Assembly: GCA_965230635.1 (NCBI GenBank)
Contig: CBDDLJ010000009.1
Coordinates: 1 to 64,000, forward strand
Reading direction: 5' to 3'
DNA: 64,000 nt
DNA from: CBDDLJ01 sp965230635
GTDB lineage: Bacteria; Pseudomonadota; Gammaproteobacteria; UBA1113
Position numbers and translations under genes: made by a program. Below are positions 9,101-17,929 of this stretch, piece by piece; the first letter of the stretch is position 1; every line of letters begins with the position of its first letter. A model generated the notes under the pieces. That model had not been told where the DNA came from. It was given only the letters and a program-made list of their open reading frames with translations, and searched no databases.

Positions 9101-9735
9101 AGGCTAAAAGCTTTCTCCATTTGTTTTTTAAATTGTTCAAAATCATCGTTTAAGGCTTTGCCAAACGCTGACCCTTTTATTAGGTTCCGTTCTTCCTCTC
9201 TGCTATCACCTTCAGAAATCAGTTGCTTTTCCAGCGCAATTTCATGCTCATTCAAACGTTGAAAAGTAAATACATTATCAAGAATCTGTCCCGCAGGCCC
9301 CATTGCTGATGTGACTAAACCCCACGTAAAATCCAACCCTGTCTTTGCTAAACCTTTCGTATCTCTTGCATCAATCGCATCCTTAAAAAGTTTAATCACC
9401 CGAACACGATTAGCCGCTATTTTAGTCGGATCCTCTGTACGTTTTAATAGAACTTTGACCATCTCTCTCGCAACTAAATCTCTCGCTTCGCCATTTAATT
9501 TGTCCACCACTTGTTCTGCTGGATGTCCTACTTTTGGGGGAGGATCTGACAAGGATGAAAAACTGTTATTATCTCCACCATGATCTGCTTTAATTTGGGG
9601 ATAGCCGTTTATCTCAAGCTGATGACATATTTTTCCTTCTATAGCATCCAATCTAGGATTGATTTCTTGAGTAATTAACTCTTTATCAGAGAATTCATCA
9701 AGCGCTACTTTTCTATCTTTACCTTCACTTTTCAT
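6121..9735 (-). CDS. large low-complexity repeat protein with C-terminal membrane segment, unknown function
   Basis: This 1204-residue protein has no family I recognise. Start ATG 9733-9735 is preceded by GAGAGG. From the N-terminus it shows: a charged, mostly helical region (about 1-600, with a small-residue stretch VADVVGRKVAQKIGKAVLDEFG near 285); a Lys/Glu/Asp/Asn-rich linker (about 600-720) with seven GDNKP-type hexapeptide repeats (DNA 7425-7555, 18-bp unit); three 13-residue PWW.K repeats (MSWWQKELSEMPWWEKKVSG); another charged region; and an Ala/Thr/Gly-rich stretch of about 100 residues (GAATTAGAATTTGFA...) leading into a hydrophobic segment (LPWIVGGAAVIGVGYGLYTT, about 1115-1135). 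A soluble repeat protein with a C-terminal membrane anchor fits a surface or secreted host-interaction protein, but this is inference. Confidence 0.75.
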   Translation of the reverse strand: MKSEGKDRKVALDEFSDKELITQEINPRLDAIEGKICHQLEINGYPQIKADHGGDNNSFSSLSDPPPKVGHPAEQVVDKLNGEARDLVAREMVKVLLKRTEDPTKIAANRVRVIKLFKDAIDARDTKGLAKTGLDFTWGLVTSAMGPAGQILDNVFTFQRLNEHEIALEKQLISEGDSREEERNLIKGSAFGKALNDDFEQFKKQMEKAFSLDNNSVDRDQTYGKKSGVSDMKEVRDTGNNMQQGLLNNRDAGDIAGGALGKGIAAARQGRDPLAAGFKGVADVVGRKVAQKIGKAVLDEFGVGLAINIFEGLTGNQHDPYIDAINELKHYVDKINVKTKQEVYHQAAIKEMNTFLRTNRNGLKVAINRIGEEENLGRNVVWANNRAREVLENVKEFIEEHEEKRQVKDREQINEGTVLKDPPPHGAKELFRLFRVAEEVVEKTEMAICESLGSTKEKSQQKIEALRCQNRETGIKILEQVREEAIENIQGIERLGVVEVLTPPGWMGNPGRSRKEIGQQQIFEVKKYGKRVWFRHAHKDDHDARGRHHQEHHAAHVDAVKKEYKDKVLDDTNFMKLVDTSPSLTNEEQQKIYQTFGNSPREDKAKKESDLTNNSPSKFDINNETRTAGKASKQKAHGLAHTEPKKNKEDEKTVSKKVIKEVDKNTSKKNKKHDGEKNNTETVKLKKENAGAQTEEKPAPTPSSDKDKPTEKKPAPISNSDKDNPKSNNKPEGDNKPGGDNKLEGDNKPGGDNKPEGDNKPEGDNKPGGDNKPGGKKNDRGMSWWQKELSEMPWWEKKVSGMPWWKKEEKKVNWENRDDAIKQTDDYWQVRLDALKQANETLDVVIKSEEPKPSFTSIFSEDAKEDTLKENTISALEKAAEHLVPSAHDDVWEDEIEMSTYREAQKLMDNIDQLPGDLREEMLEKLDNAIESSTRGNDNKKTDPSGEQENREKKSLLTASKIFAENTAKGFAVSVTAPVAVPASLAYSGYSAATSAAASAGTSVSASIINVATSVISAGASAGTSAGAGAGAATAGAATTAGAATTTGFATVGAATTTGFATAGAATTAGAATTAGAATTAGAATGATAASAATGGGFVAGAASATIAALPWIVGGAAVIGVGYGLYTTYNYLSSEESNKEQPEKNTQPSAAAVRQPVKPDRDITFAVSKGQQTFFCAASDISEPVDKRVEQPLNAEPPHKNSP

Positions 9736-9770
9736 ATCACAATACCTCTCACTAAATACTATATTTTCAA

Positions 9771-10013
9771 CTAGAGACGATAACTAGGCTGACATGGGAG
9801 AAAATCTGGATCATTAACCGTGTTATCTACTCCTATATTAAATCTATTTGTAAACTCATTCAGTATGGTAGCTGGATCATTTTCAGCATCAGGATAATGG
9901 TTTATATCAGTATTATGTTCGACACCCAGTATTGTGGTACAATATCCTGGCTTCCCATAGGGGTGAAGTTTTTCTTTGTGGGTTCGATTTGATGGCAGAC
10001 GTAGTATCCGCAT
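9771..10013 (-). CDS. small hypothetical protein, doubtful
   Basis: About 80 residues (ATG at 10011-10013; an upstream TTG at 10019 is possible) with a plausible composition (HTKEKLHPYGKPGYCTTI-like, then NEFTNRFNIGVDNTVNDPDF). No ribosome binding site is visible and no family is recognisable. It sits just upstream of the 1204-residue gene on the same strand. It may be a remnant of a longer gene. Confidence 0.25.
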   Translation of the reverse strand: MRILRLPSNRTHKEKLHPYGKPGYCTTILGVEHNTDINHYPDAENDPATILNEFTNRFNIGVDNTVNDPDFLPCQPSYRL

Positions 10014-10426
10014 AATCAATATGGCTAAAACTACTCATTACCGCTATACATTGAATTTTGTTCATGCTTTACTTGCCTATGTCTAATTAATAATCTTACA
10101 AGTTTATATTAACCGTATGAAATGTACTTTCAATTAGTTGCATTTCACTTTTGCCTGATAGTTTAGGCAACACATAGTTATAAATATTGGGGCTAAATCC
10201 AAAAGTGTCATTCAAAGTATACTTTTTTAACACCCAATAGGCATTTTAATGAGGCTCCCCTAAATTTTGTGTAAATCCTCAAATCCAAAATTAACAAACC
10301 GGTTGTCAAGTTATCATCATAAACTAATTCATCACAGCTTTCCAATTTTTAATTGACATGGCTAGGGTAAAATCATACTTTGATTATTTTTTGCTCTTCA
10401 ACTAATTTGCTTCTAAGGTGAACATT
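10014..10426. other. AT-rich non-coding stretch
   Basis: About 400 bases without a supported gene. All six frames are broken by frequent stops. I see no tRNA-like or strong hairpin structure. It separates the small ORF and the 1204-residue gene from the ISAs1 remnant. Confidence 0.5.
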
Positions 10427-10890
10427 TCATATAGCTTTTTTTAGTTTACCTTTCACACTGTTTTTCTCAGGATGCAGACGCGCCATATTTAATGCAAATC
10501 GTCTCATAACGGCCAGATGTTCAGCAACCTGTTCCTGACGAATGCGACAGTCACCTTCTTTGTAAGTCACATCCAGCACCCGATGCACTTGGCTCTCTAC
10601 TTGCCAATGACATCGAATCGCCTCAGCGATTTGCTTAACCTGTAAAGGTAACGAACTAATATAGTGGTGGGTTTCGGTTTGCCGCAGTATTTTACTATCA
10701 ATCGCTATTTATTTGTGTCCCTTAGTCAAACGTAATTCATTGACCCAGTTCATAAAACAAGTGGTAAACGCTTCAGGACATAATGCGGCAATCGTGCGTG
10801 CTATGGTATCATCGACCGGGATCCTTTGAACATAAGGACGGTGCTCTCTAAGCCAGTCTAACTGTAAAACTGTGATTATCGAGGGACACT
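10427..10890 (-). pseudogene. ISAs1-family transposase remnant with internal deletion
   Basis: Reverse-strand translation gives QLDWLREHRPYVQRIPVDDT then IARTIAALCPEAFTTCFMNW, a stop (TAA after GHK), IAIDSKILRQ, and then directly HHYISSLPLQVKQIAEAIRC, HWQVESQVHRVLDVTYKEGD and CRIRQEQVAEHLAVMRRFAL. These are the N-proximal DDT.aR and IAIDGK parts and the C-terminal HW..EnqlHWvLDV..ED part of ISAs1 (H-repeat-associated) transposases. About half of the enzyme between them is deleted and one in-frame stop is present, so the element is dead. No terminal inverted repeats could be placed. Confidence 0.8.
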
Positions 10891-10990
10891 GTCGGACTAA
10901 TTACCAAGCGATTTTGTCGTAGTACAATATCAGCACTATTTACAACAATCAAAGGTCTGATTTTGATACTCTAAGGGCGCTAGTATTCAT

Positions 10991-11554
10991 CTATTTAATT
11001 TTCATTGCCCCACTTTCAGAATCGTCTGAAAATGCCTTATCATTAAAACGAACATTGTCAAAAGGTGGCTCAAAACGATCAGCCTGTATGCCATGTAGTT
11101 TTTCTTTCGCACTTACATTCTCGCTATGGTATTCTAAAGCTCTTTCCAACGCTTGCTCTGCAAGCTCTTGAAATTTTACTCCACTACAAGAAAGTGTTTC
11201 CGCATATTTTGTATATATCTTGGAGGATAATTCTTTATTGCTGCATGCAAAGTCTGGAAAACTATTTTCAATGTCATGGACCAAATTTTCAAATACACTA
11301 CGCGCAGATCGTAAATCACCCTCTGCCATGTAATGTTCGCCTTGTTGCATTATTTTTGAAAACTCTTTACTTTCCTGAGCACTTATTTTTTCACGCGTAG
11401 CAAACATATTTTTTAAACTGCTTGTCTTAGGTGCTTTAGGTTCTGGCGTAACAGTCAAGGCCATGGAGCTTTTTGGCAGCTCAGCAGTAGAACCAGATAA
11501 CTGCTTAATAAGATAAGAAGGGGTTTTGCCTTTACCTCTAATGAACTTTTTCAT
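10991..11554 (-). CDS. unknown 187-residue protein with a TPR-like helical hairpin, second gene of a pair
   Basis: Residues 1-50 are basic and Ser/Pro-rich (MKKFIRGKGKTPSYLIKQLS...), a likely flexible N-terminus. Residues about 60-155 form helices with TPR-like spacing (MQQGEHYMAEGDLRSARSVF ... YAETLSCSGVKFQELAEQAL). No enzyme motif is visible. The ATG overlaps the TGA of the upstream 306-residue gene by 4 bp (ATGA, 11551-11554) and has GGGAGA just ahead, so the two are translated as a coupled operon and probably work together. I do not recognise a family; a chaperone-like or adaptor role for the partner would be a guess. Confidence 0.7.
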   Translation of the reverse strand: MKKFIRGKGKTPSYLIKQLSGSTAELPKSSMALTVTPEPKAPKTSSLKNMFATREKISAQESKEFSKIMQQGEHYMAEGDLRSARSVFENLVHDIENSFPDFACSNKELSSKIYTKYAETLSCSGVKFQELAEQALERALEYHSENVSAKEKLHGIQADRFEPPFDNVRFNDKAFSDDSESGAMKIK

Positions 11555-12471
11555 GACAGTATTCTCCCTGGTTGATTTGACTCGGGTGATTCATAGCAAG
11601 ATTCAAACATAGTATGTCCTAGTGCTGCCATCTGCAAAGCAGTATTATTAAAACCAAGCTTTGCAACTACTCGATTATATGCTTTTTCAAGTACAGTGTC
11701 ACCTTGTAACTGAATAATATGCGATCCAGCATCACGAATTGCCTGATGGGTAGAAACAGGGGCTGAATATGGCTCTTCTGTAATAACTTCAAGTACAAAA
11801 TTTCCACAGGAATCGTTCATTCGATCATAAGTATCTCTTTTAGCATTATCTCTAGATGCTACTAAATTTTCACAGTTTATGTTAAAAAAATCAGCATCCA
11901 AGATAATACACATTTCAGGAATGACGACTTTCTTAACTGTACTCAAACCTGATCCAGAAAATAAATGAAAATCTTTATTACTTTCATCTTCATAAACAGC
12001 TTCTGAAACATAAGATTGGCCTCTTAATCTATTATTACGCAATAAAGAATCTCCCCTTCTAGAGATTATTTTTCCAGGCACTTTACTAATAACAGAACGA
12101 CTATCAACTAATATTTTATCATCAACAACTTTAGCCAGTACACCTGAAGCATGTCCCCCAACAACTTCTGTATAAGGCTGTTGATTTTTATCTATTTTTT
12201 CAAAAAAGCAAGTTGCTTTAGCATATAAGATGAGTATATTACTTCCTGAATAATAAGGATTTAATAGTGATAAAAGATCATTCTGCAAGCTGCGCTGCTG
12301 GTATAAAGCCAACGATTCTCCTCTATTTCGATCAACATTGCCTCTAAAAATAGAAGCGCAAATCTTATTTTCTTTATTAACGCAGTGCTCGTGGGCAGAA
12401 ATATGATATGATGCCTTGGGCATATAGAAAAGTGAACGAGATAATAGTTTTTGTGCTGTATTGAAAAACAT
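11551..12471 (-). CDS. unknown 306-residue protein, first gene of a coupled pair
   Basis: The start ATG at 12469-12471 has an excellent site (GGAGAAGGAG, 7 bases ahead). The sequence shows no signal peptide, no membrane segment and no motif I can name. Noticeable features are HISAHEHCVNKENKICASIF near the N-terminus and a central region with VVGGHASGVLAKVVDDKILV. The C-terminal part (THQAIRDAGSHIIQLQGDTV) is amphipathic. Coupled to the TPR-like gene by an ATGA overlap. It lies in an accessory block next to transposon debris and the OTU-NACHT gene, so it is a candidate host-interaction protein, by context only. Confidence 0.7.
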   Translation of the reverse strand: MFFNTAQKLLSRSLFYMPKASYHISAHEHCVNKENKICASIFRGNVDRNRGESLALYQQRSLQNDLLSLLNPYYSGSNILILYAKATCFFEKIDKNQQPYTEVVGGHASGVLAKVVDDKILVDSRSVISKVPGKIISRRGDSLLRNNRLRGQSYVSEAVYEDESNKDFHLFSGSGLSTVKKVVIPEMCIILDADFFNINCENLVASRDNAKRDTYDRMNDSCGNFVLEVITEEPYSAPVSTHQAIRDAGSHIIQLQGDTVLEKAYNRVVAKLGFNNTALQMAALGHTMFESCYESPESNQPGRILS

Positions 12472-12656
12472 AGTTTATTCTCCTTCTCCTGGGCGGCTAA
12501 TAATGTTGTTATTGTGGGTTTATTATATCACAGACTGTTCAATAAGTAAACATATTTCTGTACTTTTAATCAACTAAAAATGCAACTGTTTGATAAATAT
12601 CGTAATTAAAAATAATAAACTCACTCTTGAAGAGTTAACACATGCACTGTATTTAT

Positions 12657-12740
12657 TATAGCGGTTCCCTCTATTGTTGACCTATTCTAAGCGAGTATAG
12701 TGTTTGCTTGCGAGGGTTCAAAAGCGACGTTTACTATTGT
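12657..12740. mobile_element. half copy of the 164-bp MITE
   Basis: TATAGCGGTTCCCTCTATTG followed by ACCTATTCTAAGCGAGTATAGTG... matches the left 84 bases of the full copies at 5872 and 58163, with a few substitutions. The right half and its inverted repeat are missing. It lies in the 445-bp gap between two divergent genes. Confidence 0.8.
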
Positions 12741-12857
12741 AATTAAAGTCTGCCTAGACAAATCTGCGGTAACATGTTAAAAAATATTCACTCTTTAAAT
12801 AATTGTAAAAAAAGAAGTAAAAAACAAGGATTTCTTAATGATCAAATAAACGCTGAG

Positions 12858-12885
12858 TTGATACTATTAAAATCCGTCATATTGA
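12858..12885 (+). promoter_or_regulatory. possible sigma-70-type promoter for the OTU-NACHT gene
   Basis: TTGATA (12858-12863) and TATTGA (12880-12885) are separated by 16 bases and lie about 30 bases upstream of the ATG at 12917, which has GAGAGGAGC ahead of it. Only a consensus match by eye; AT-rich DNA gives such matches often. Confidence 0.3.
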
Positions 12886-12916
12886 TATGTTGGAGTAGAT
12901 CGTTAGAGAGGAGCCA

Positions 12917-15900
12917 ATGCTTAAACAAAACTTAACACCAGACTCTTCCTTTACTTTTGAGACCATAGGGGATGGAAATTGTTTATTTAATGCTGTCGCG
13001 TTGGGATTGCGAGAGCTAATCAAGTCAGATAACAATATTTTATATCAAAAATGGTTTTCTTTATTTCAAAGTTATTTTCCTAATTTAAAAAAACAATCTA
13101 CGTTAGTGCAATTTGATGATTTGCTTCGGCTTAACTTAAAAGAGTATCAACAAAAGTTTTCGCCCAGCCTCAGGCAGATAACCGTAGCTTACTTGCGAAA
13201 AAATTATTATGCTTTATTTTCTGAGACAATTATAGCTAGAATACAGTTATTATTTCATTCTTATCATCATCTGTCAGAAGAAGAGAAAAGCCAATATTGT
13301 GATGATGACTGTTTTATTTTACACAAGTCAATACACGAACAGCTTAATAAATCTTCAGCAACTGAAGAAAGCTTTAAATCATGGTGGACATTAAAAGGTT
13401 GGTCTAATTATTTGACTGCTATGGAAAAACCAGCTAATGATGTTAATGATAAATCACATTGGGGAGGGGAACTAGAATTAACCGCATTAGCACTAGCATT
13501 TGAGATTAACATTGAATGGCAACGAAATGCAGCTAGCAACATTGTTGGAATTTTAGGTGGAGTCATTTCTAAAGAACAATTAACTTCAAATGAGATAAAG
13601 CAATTAGCAATATTAGGTTTGGGTGATATTTTTGGTGATAATGTTCGCTTAACAATAGATGCGCTGGAAAAAAGCAAAAAACTAGAACCGCTTCCTGAAA
13701 AATGGAGGCACTCGATTGAAAACTGCGTAGTAAGTGGTGCTCGTATTTTTCCTAATTCGCTGCAGGAATTGTCTGCTAATGAATACCAACATTGTCAAAA
13801 AAAATTAGCTGAACGTGAAATAATTATTAAGTATAAAGACCAGTGGATTTTTATTCAAGAAGATCAAAATAGTACTGCCGTAGAACGAATATGGATCCGA
13901 TTCAATGGCTTATCTTCAAGACTCAAACAAAAAATAAATCATTATTATCAAAAAAATGTGCCGTTATTTTCAGTAGGATATACGGAAAACCACTGGTATT
14001 ATAAAACGAGCCCAGATAACCTTAATGTTTCTCGAGACAAGCTAGAAGATAACAAGAAACAAATATCCGTCACAACTATCGACAAAATGCAGGGCGGTGT
14101 AATTTTTTACTCTAGTGATAATACCGTAAACTATCAAGTAAAAGAGTCAACAGGTTCCATATTGGCGCCCCTATCAAAAGAAAATGAACAGGCAGTTGCC
14201 CATAAAGTAATAGAAGAAATTATTTCTCATCGCAACTCAAAATTATCAGAAAGCATAAATAATATGGTAACAAAGATAAACAAAGATACTGCTCATAGCA
14301 GTGTTTTTATTGATATGTCTCAATCTATCCGCATTGGATCAGATTGTCCTAGTTCATTGAAACAGTTGGCAGAAAAGTACAGTATAAATAAAAAAGGACA
14401 AACTTTTTGTCATCTGCTAAAAAAATCTTATAAACCGAGAACATCGATTAGGATGTTGTATGATGGAAATTTTCATAGTGTTGATGATTTATTTATTCCT
14501 CTTGCATTAACATCTAAAAAAGACAAAAAAGCTAATACTTCTAATTTAAAGGTAGACTCATCGCTTTATAAATATAAGGTAAAAAAACGAAACATTATTG
14601 CTTTAAAAAAACTATTTGAGCCGTCTAAGTTAGCAAAGAAAAATAATAAGAAACCAACATCTATTAGACAGATATTGATCAAAGGACATTCAGGTAGTGG
14701 AAAATCGACTTTATGTATGCAAGTAGCATCACATTTTTGTCAAGAAACAGAACAAAAACTATTTAATCGTTTTGATGTACTCTTTTGGATACCACTAAGA
14801 CAATTAGTGCATGAAGAACGGTTACAAATAAAAACAAGAGATTACTCATTAGCAACACTAGTCAAATATATATGTTTTGATGAAGGAATGTTAAAATGGA
14901 CAGATGAAGAGCAGTTGATGCAATGGATTGAGCAAGAGAAAAATAGCACATTATGGCTGCTCGATGGTTGGGATGAAATTGTACCCATTAAACAGTATTT
15001 GCCTTGGCATTTAGAAAGTTTGATCAATCAAATATTGCAATGTCCCTATGTTATTCTTACAACGCGCCCCAATGTTGAAATACCCTTTAAACCAGATCGC
15101 GAGATCTATTCAAGGGGATTTACCAGCTATGAGCTTGAAAATTATATCAGGCAATTTTTTGAAAATCTACCCAGCCCTCATTCTAAAAAGTCAAGGCAAC
15201 TAATAGACTTTATTAACAAACACACTCAAATAAAAGATTTGGGAAAGACCCCCATCAATGCAGAACTGCTATGCTGTTTATGGGAAAACGAAAAAAATAC
15301 TTTAAACCAATCAGCACATGATAAACCTATAACTAAAACAGAATTATATACTATTCTTATTGAACACTTATTGCGTCGGGAATTGACTTATCAAGAAGAG
15401 AAAAATTGTCAGAAAAAAAATAGAGGAAAAACATTACGTTTATGTGTATTGAAAAATGAAAAAAATCAAATAATTGATTATGATAAAGAAGATTGGTCCG
15501 CAAACAATGTTTTTTCTGTTTGCGATCCTTTATTGAAGTGCATCAGACTCTTAGCTTTTTATATACAACACCAACGTGAACAAAATGGACAAATCTGGTT
15601 GAATAACCATGTATTTGAACGCGTGCTTTATGAATGTGAATCAAATGAAGCGGCACAAATATTACTAAAAAAATCGATTCGACGATTTGGACTTTTATCA
15701 ACAAGCAAAGGTGACATAATGTTTACTCATTTGTCATTTCAAGAGTATTTTGCTGGAGAATACGTAGCACACCACCTAAGCCAGCCAAAACAAATGATGC
15801 CGATCCCTTGCGGAAACACATCAAGTTTTAATCATTGGTTTTCTGCAAAAAAATATCTACCCATTTATGCAGCAATTTTAGAGTTTACTGTTGGACATCT

Positions 15901-17902
15901 TTGCCGACGTTCATCATCAACTGGATTGCATGCTTTTTTTTACTATTGGCTCAGACCACCCCGTGATGCTTTTCGTTTCTATGAAACGCCTTTATTAGTA
16001 TGTTTTCTTAACGCAAGTGAAGATAAGCTTAACAAAGACATTGATGAACAGTTAATAGATTATGTTTTTGATGTCTGGATGCAAGTATTAATTAGCTATA
16101 GCCCTAGAGGATATAAACCGGTTGACCATAAAAAAATTAAAAAATTTAAAAATGATTTTTACCAAGCCATTAATTGCAACCCTAGATTATTATCTCATCC
16201 TCAATGGATACACCGATTAAAAAGTTCATTAGAAGATCAAACAATTACTCTTCAAAAAAGACAAAAGCAACTAAAAGCGTTGAAGTTGATGTCAAATATA
16301 CCTAGTGTTATTATAGAAATATTAACTGATGAACTACAAGCCAACAAAAAAGACGTTAGGATATCAATAATAAAAGTTCTAAAAAAACAAACTTTAACAC
16401 ATCAAAACCCTCTTTCTAACTATATTTTACACAAGCTTATTGATACATTTTCATATGATAGTGTAGACAACCAAACCAAAGAATGTGTAAAAAATATTCT
16501 GAAATACCATTGCCCATTATCTAATGCTCTTTTACACAAGCTTATTGATACTTTTTCATATAATAATGTAGACAATAAAGCTAAAAGCTATATCAAAGAT
16601 GTGTTAAGGTGTCATCACCAATTATCTAATGCTTTTTTACAACAGCTGCTTGTGAGGCTTGTCGATAATAAAGAAAATGACGATACCAAAAAATTAATAA
16701 TCAGTTTGTTTCGACACCAAGCCGAATTACCCAATCCTGTGCAACAAGAAATCTTTGATAGATTATTAGATGACAAGCTAGATGATGCAATAAAAGAAAA
16801 AATAATTTATATTGTCGATGACACTTTCTTTGATATTATAGATGGCAGTATATCAGAGCTCTATAAATATACATTGCCTGATAATATTATACAAAAAGCT
16901 GTGAATATCTTGATAGAGAGTAAAGATAATAAAAACAAATGGTGGATTATGCGTTTACTTAAAATAACGCATTGGTCATCCAGCACTGTTATAGATGCAC
17001 TAGTTCAAGGTAAAGACAAAGCTGCATGGAAGCTGGTTGGAATAGTCGTATGTAGAATATTGAGCTGTGAATTGAATTTTCTGCAAACTTTCCTGGGTAG
17101 GGCTATACAAGCACTTGTTGATATGCTGAAAAAAAATAAAGCACCAAATACTAGCAACTGGTTAAGCTTACTATTACAAATTAATCTATTAGACATTTGT
17201 TATAAAAGTCAATCGACCGTATTAATGGATGACGTATATCTAATACGATATCATCGATCAGATGAAGAATTTAGACAAATAGCTACTGATTGTTATAGTG
17301 AAGTAGGCAATATTAATATTGCTAAAAAGCACACTCTTGAGGAGATATTAACGATGTTAAAGCTTCATATGCTGATATCTCAATTAATAGAGATAATGCA
17401 CTGTGAGATCAAGCTTAACTCCACTGAAGATTTAGTGAGGAGTTATTTTATAATACAAGATTTAGATATTTATTATAGCAAGAGTTACCTAGCTGTAAAA
17501 GTAATGAGTGAAGAAATAAATACTGACGAAATAGAAATTAGTGAGTTAATTAACTTGCCTTTCTTACAAAATCACATACACTTTACTAATGAAGTTTTAT
17601 ATAATTCCACTAAGGTCATAGCTCTTGGCAAAAAAACATTATGCATATATCCAGAACCAAAATCTACTTTAAAACTTCATTCAAAACAAAAACACATACT
17701 TCAAAAAGCCTTTAAATATAAACGTGAACAATTAAATTTTCCCGATAGTAATGGTTCTCAAAATAAAAAAATATTAGATCATTTAAAGCGCACTTTTCCT
17801 CTACACAGCAACTCTCCTATAAAAAACAAAAAAATATTAAGGATATTTAAAAAGAAAGAAGGCAAAGAATTAGCAAGCTCTAGAAAAAGCTTTGGCTTGT
17901 AA
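12917..17902 (+). CDS. OTU-like cysteine protease (deubiquitinase) fused to NACHT ATPase and helical repeats
   Basis: This 1661-residue protein combines three modules. (1) An OTU domain, residues about 12-365: the catalytic box is ETIGDGNCLFNAVALGL with Cys22, then WGGELELTALALAF near 181, and the catalytic His in GYTENHWYYKT (His359). OTU enzymes cut ubiquitin chains. (2) A short motif, residues about 392-440 (GGVIFYSSDN... STGSILAPLSKENE), shared with the convergent neighbour gene. (3) A NACHT NTPase: Walker A GHSGSGKST (590-598), Walker B LWLLDGWDE (679-687), TTRP sensor, and the post-NACHT signature THLSFQEYFAGEYV near 935. The C-terminal 500 residues contain HEAT-like helical repeats (PLSNALLHKLIDTFSYNNVD appears nearly twice). 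No membrane segments. Its 3' end is 27 bp from the end of the convergent NRPS-like gene. An OTU-NACHT fusion suggests a STAND-type sensor or switch controlling a deubiquitinase; export to a host is inferred. Confidence 0.85.
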   Translation: MLKQNLTPDSSFTFETIGDGNCLFNAVALGLRELIKSDNNILYQKWFSLFQSYFPNLKKQSTLVQFDDLLRLNLKEYQQKFSPSLRQITVAYLRKNYYALFSETIIARIQLLFHSYHHLSEEEKSQYCDDDCFILHKSIHEQLNKSSATEESFKSWWTLKGWSNYLTAMEKPANDVNDKSHWGGELELTALALAFEINIEWQRNAASNIVGILGGVISKEQLTSNEIKQLAILGLGDIFGDNVRLTIDALEKSKKLEPLPEKWRHSIENCVVSGARIFPNSLQELSANEYQHCQKKLAEREIIIKYKDQWIFIQEDQNSTAVERIWIRFNGLSSRLKQKINHYYQKNVPLFSVGYTENHWYYKTSPDNLNVSRDKLEDNKKQISVTTIDKMQGGVIFYSSDNTVNYQVKESTGSILAPLSKENEQAVAHKVIEEIISHRNSKLSESINNMVTKINKDTAHSSVFIDMSQSIRIGSDCPSSLKQLAEKYSINKKGQTFCHLLKKSYKPRTSIRMLYDGNFHSVDDLFIPLALTSKKDKKANTSNLKVDSSLYKYKVKKRNIIALKKLFEPSKLAKKNNKKPTSIRQILIKGHSGSGKSTLCMQVASHFCQETEQKLFNRFDVLFWIPLRQLVHEERLQIKTRDYSLATLVKYICFDEGMLKWTDEEQLMQWIEQEKNSTLWLLDGWDEIVPIKQYLPWHLESLINQILQCPYVILTTRPNVEIPFKPDREIYSRGFTSYELENYIRQFFENLPSPHSKKSRQLIDFINKHTQIKDLGKTPINAELLCCLWENEKNTLNQSAHDKPITKTELYTILIEHLLRRELTYQEEKNCQKKNRGKTLRLCVLKNEKNQIIDYDKEDWSANNVFSVCDPLLKCIRLLAFYIQHQREQNGQIWLNNHVFERVLYECESNEAAQILLKKSIRRFGLLSTSKGDIMFTHLSFQEYFAGEYVAHHLSQPKQMMPIPCGNTSSFNHWFSAKKYLPIYAAILEFTVGHLCRRSSSTGLHAFFYYWLRPPRDAFRFYETPLLVCFLNASEDKLNKDIDEQLIDYVFDVWMQVLISYSPRGYKPVDHKKIKKFKNDFYQAINCNPRLLSHPQWIHRLKSSLEDQTITLQKRQKQLKALKLMSNIPSVIIEILTDELQANKKDVRISIIKVLKKQTLTHQNPLSNYILHKLIDTFSYDSVDNQTKECVKNILKYHCPLSNALLHKLIDTFSYNNVDNKAKSYIKDVLRCHHQLSNAFLQQLLVRLVDNKENDDTKKLIISLFRHQAELPNPVQQEIFDRLLDDKLDDAIKEKIIYIVDDTFFDIIDGSISELYKYTLPDNIIQKAVNILIESKDNKNKWWIMRLLKITHWSSSTVIDALVQGKDKAAWKLVGIVVCRILSCELNFLQTFLGRAIQALVDMLKKNKAPNTSNWLSLLLQINLLDICYKSQSTVLMDDVYLIRYHRSDEEFRQIATDCYSEVGNINIAKKHTLEEILTMLKLHMLISQLIEIMHCEIKLNSTEDLVRSYFIIQDLDIYYSKSYLAVKVMSEEINTDEIEISELINLPFLQNHIHFTNEVLYNSTKVIALGKKTLCIYPEPKSTLKLHSKQKHILQKAFKYKREQLNFPDSNGSQNKKILDHLKRTFPLHSNSPIKNKKILRIFKKKEGKELASSRKSFGL

Positions 17903-17929
17903 TATTTGGATACTAAGCTATTTATAGAT

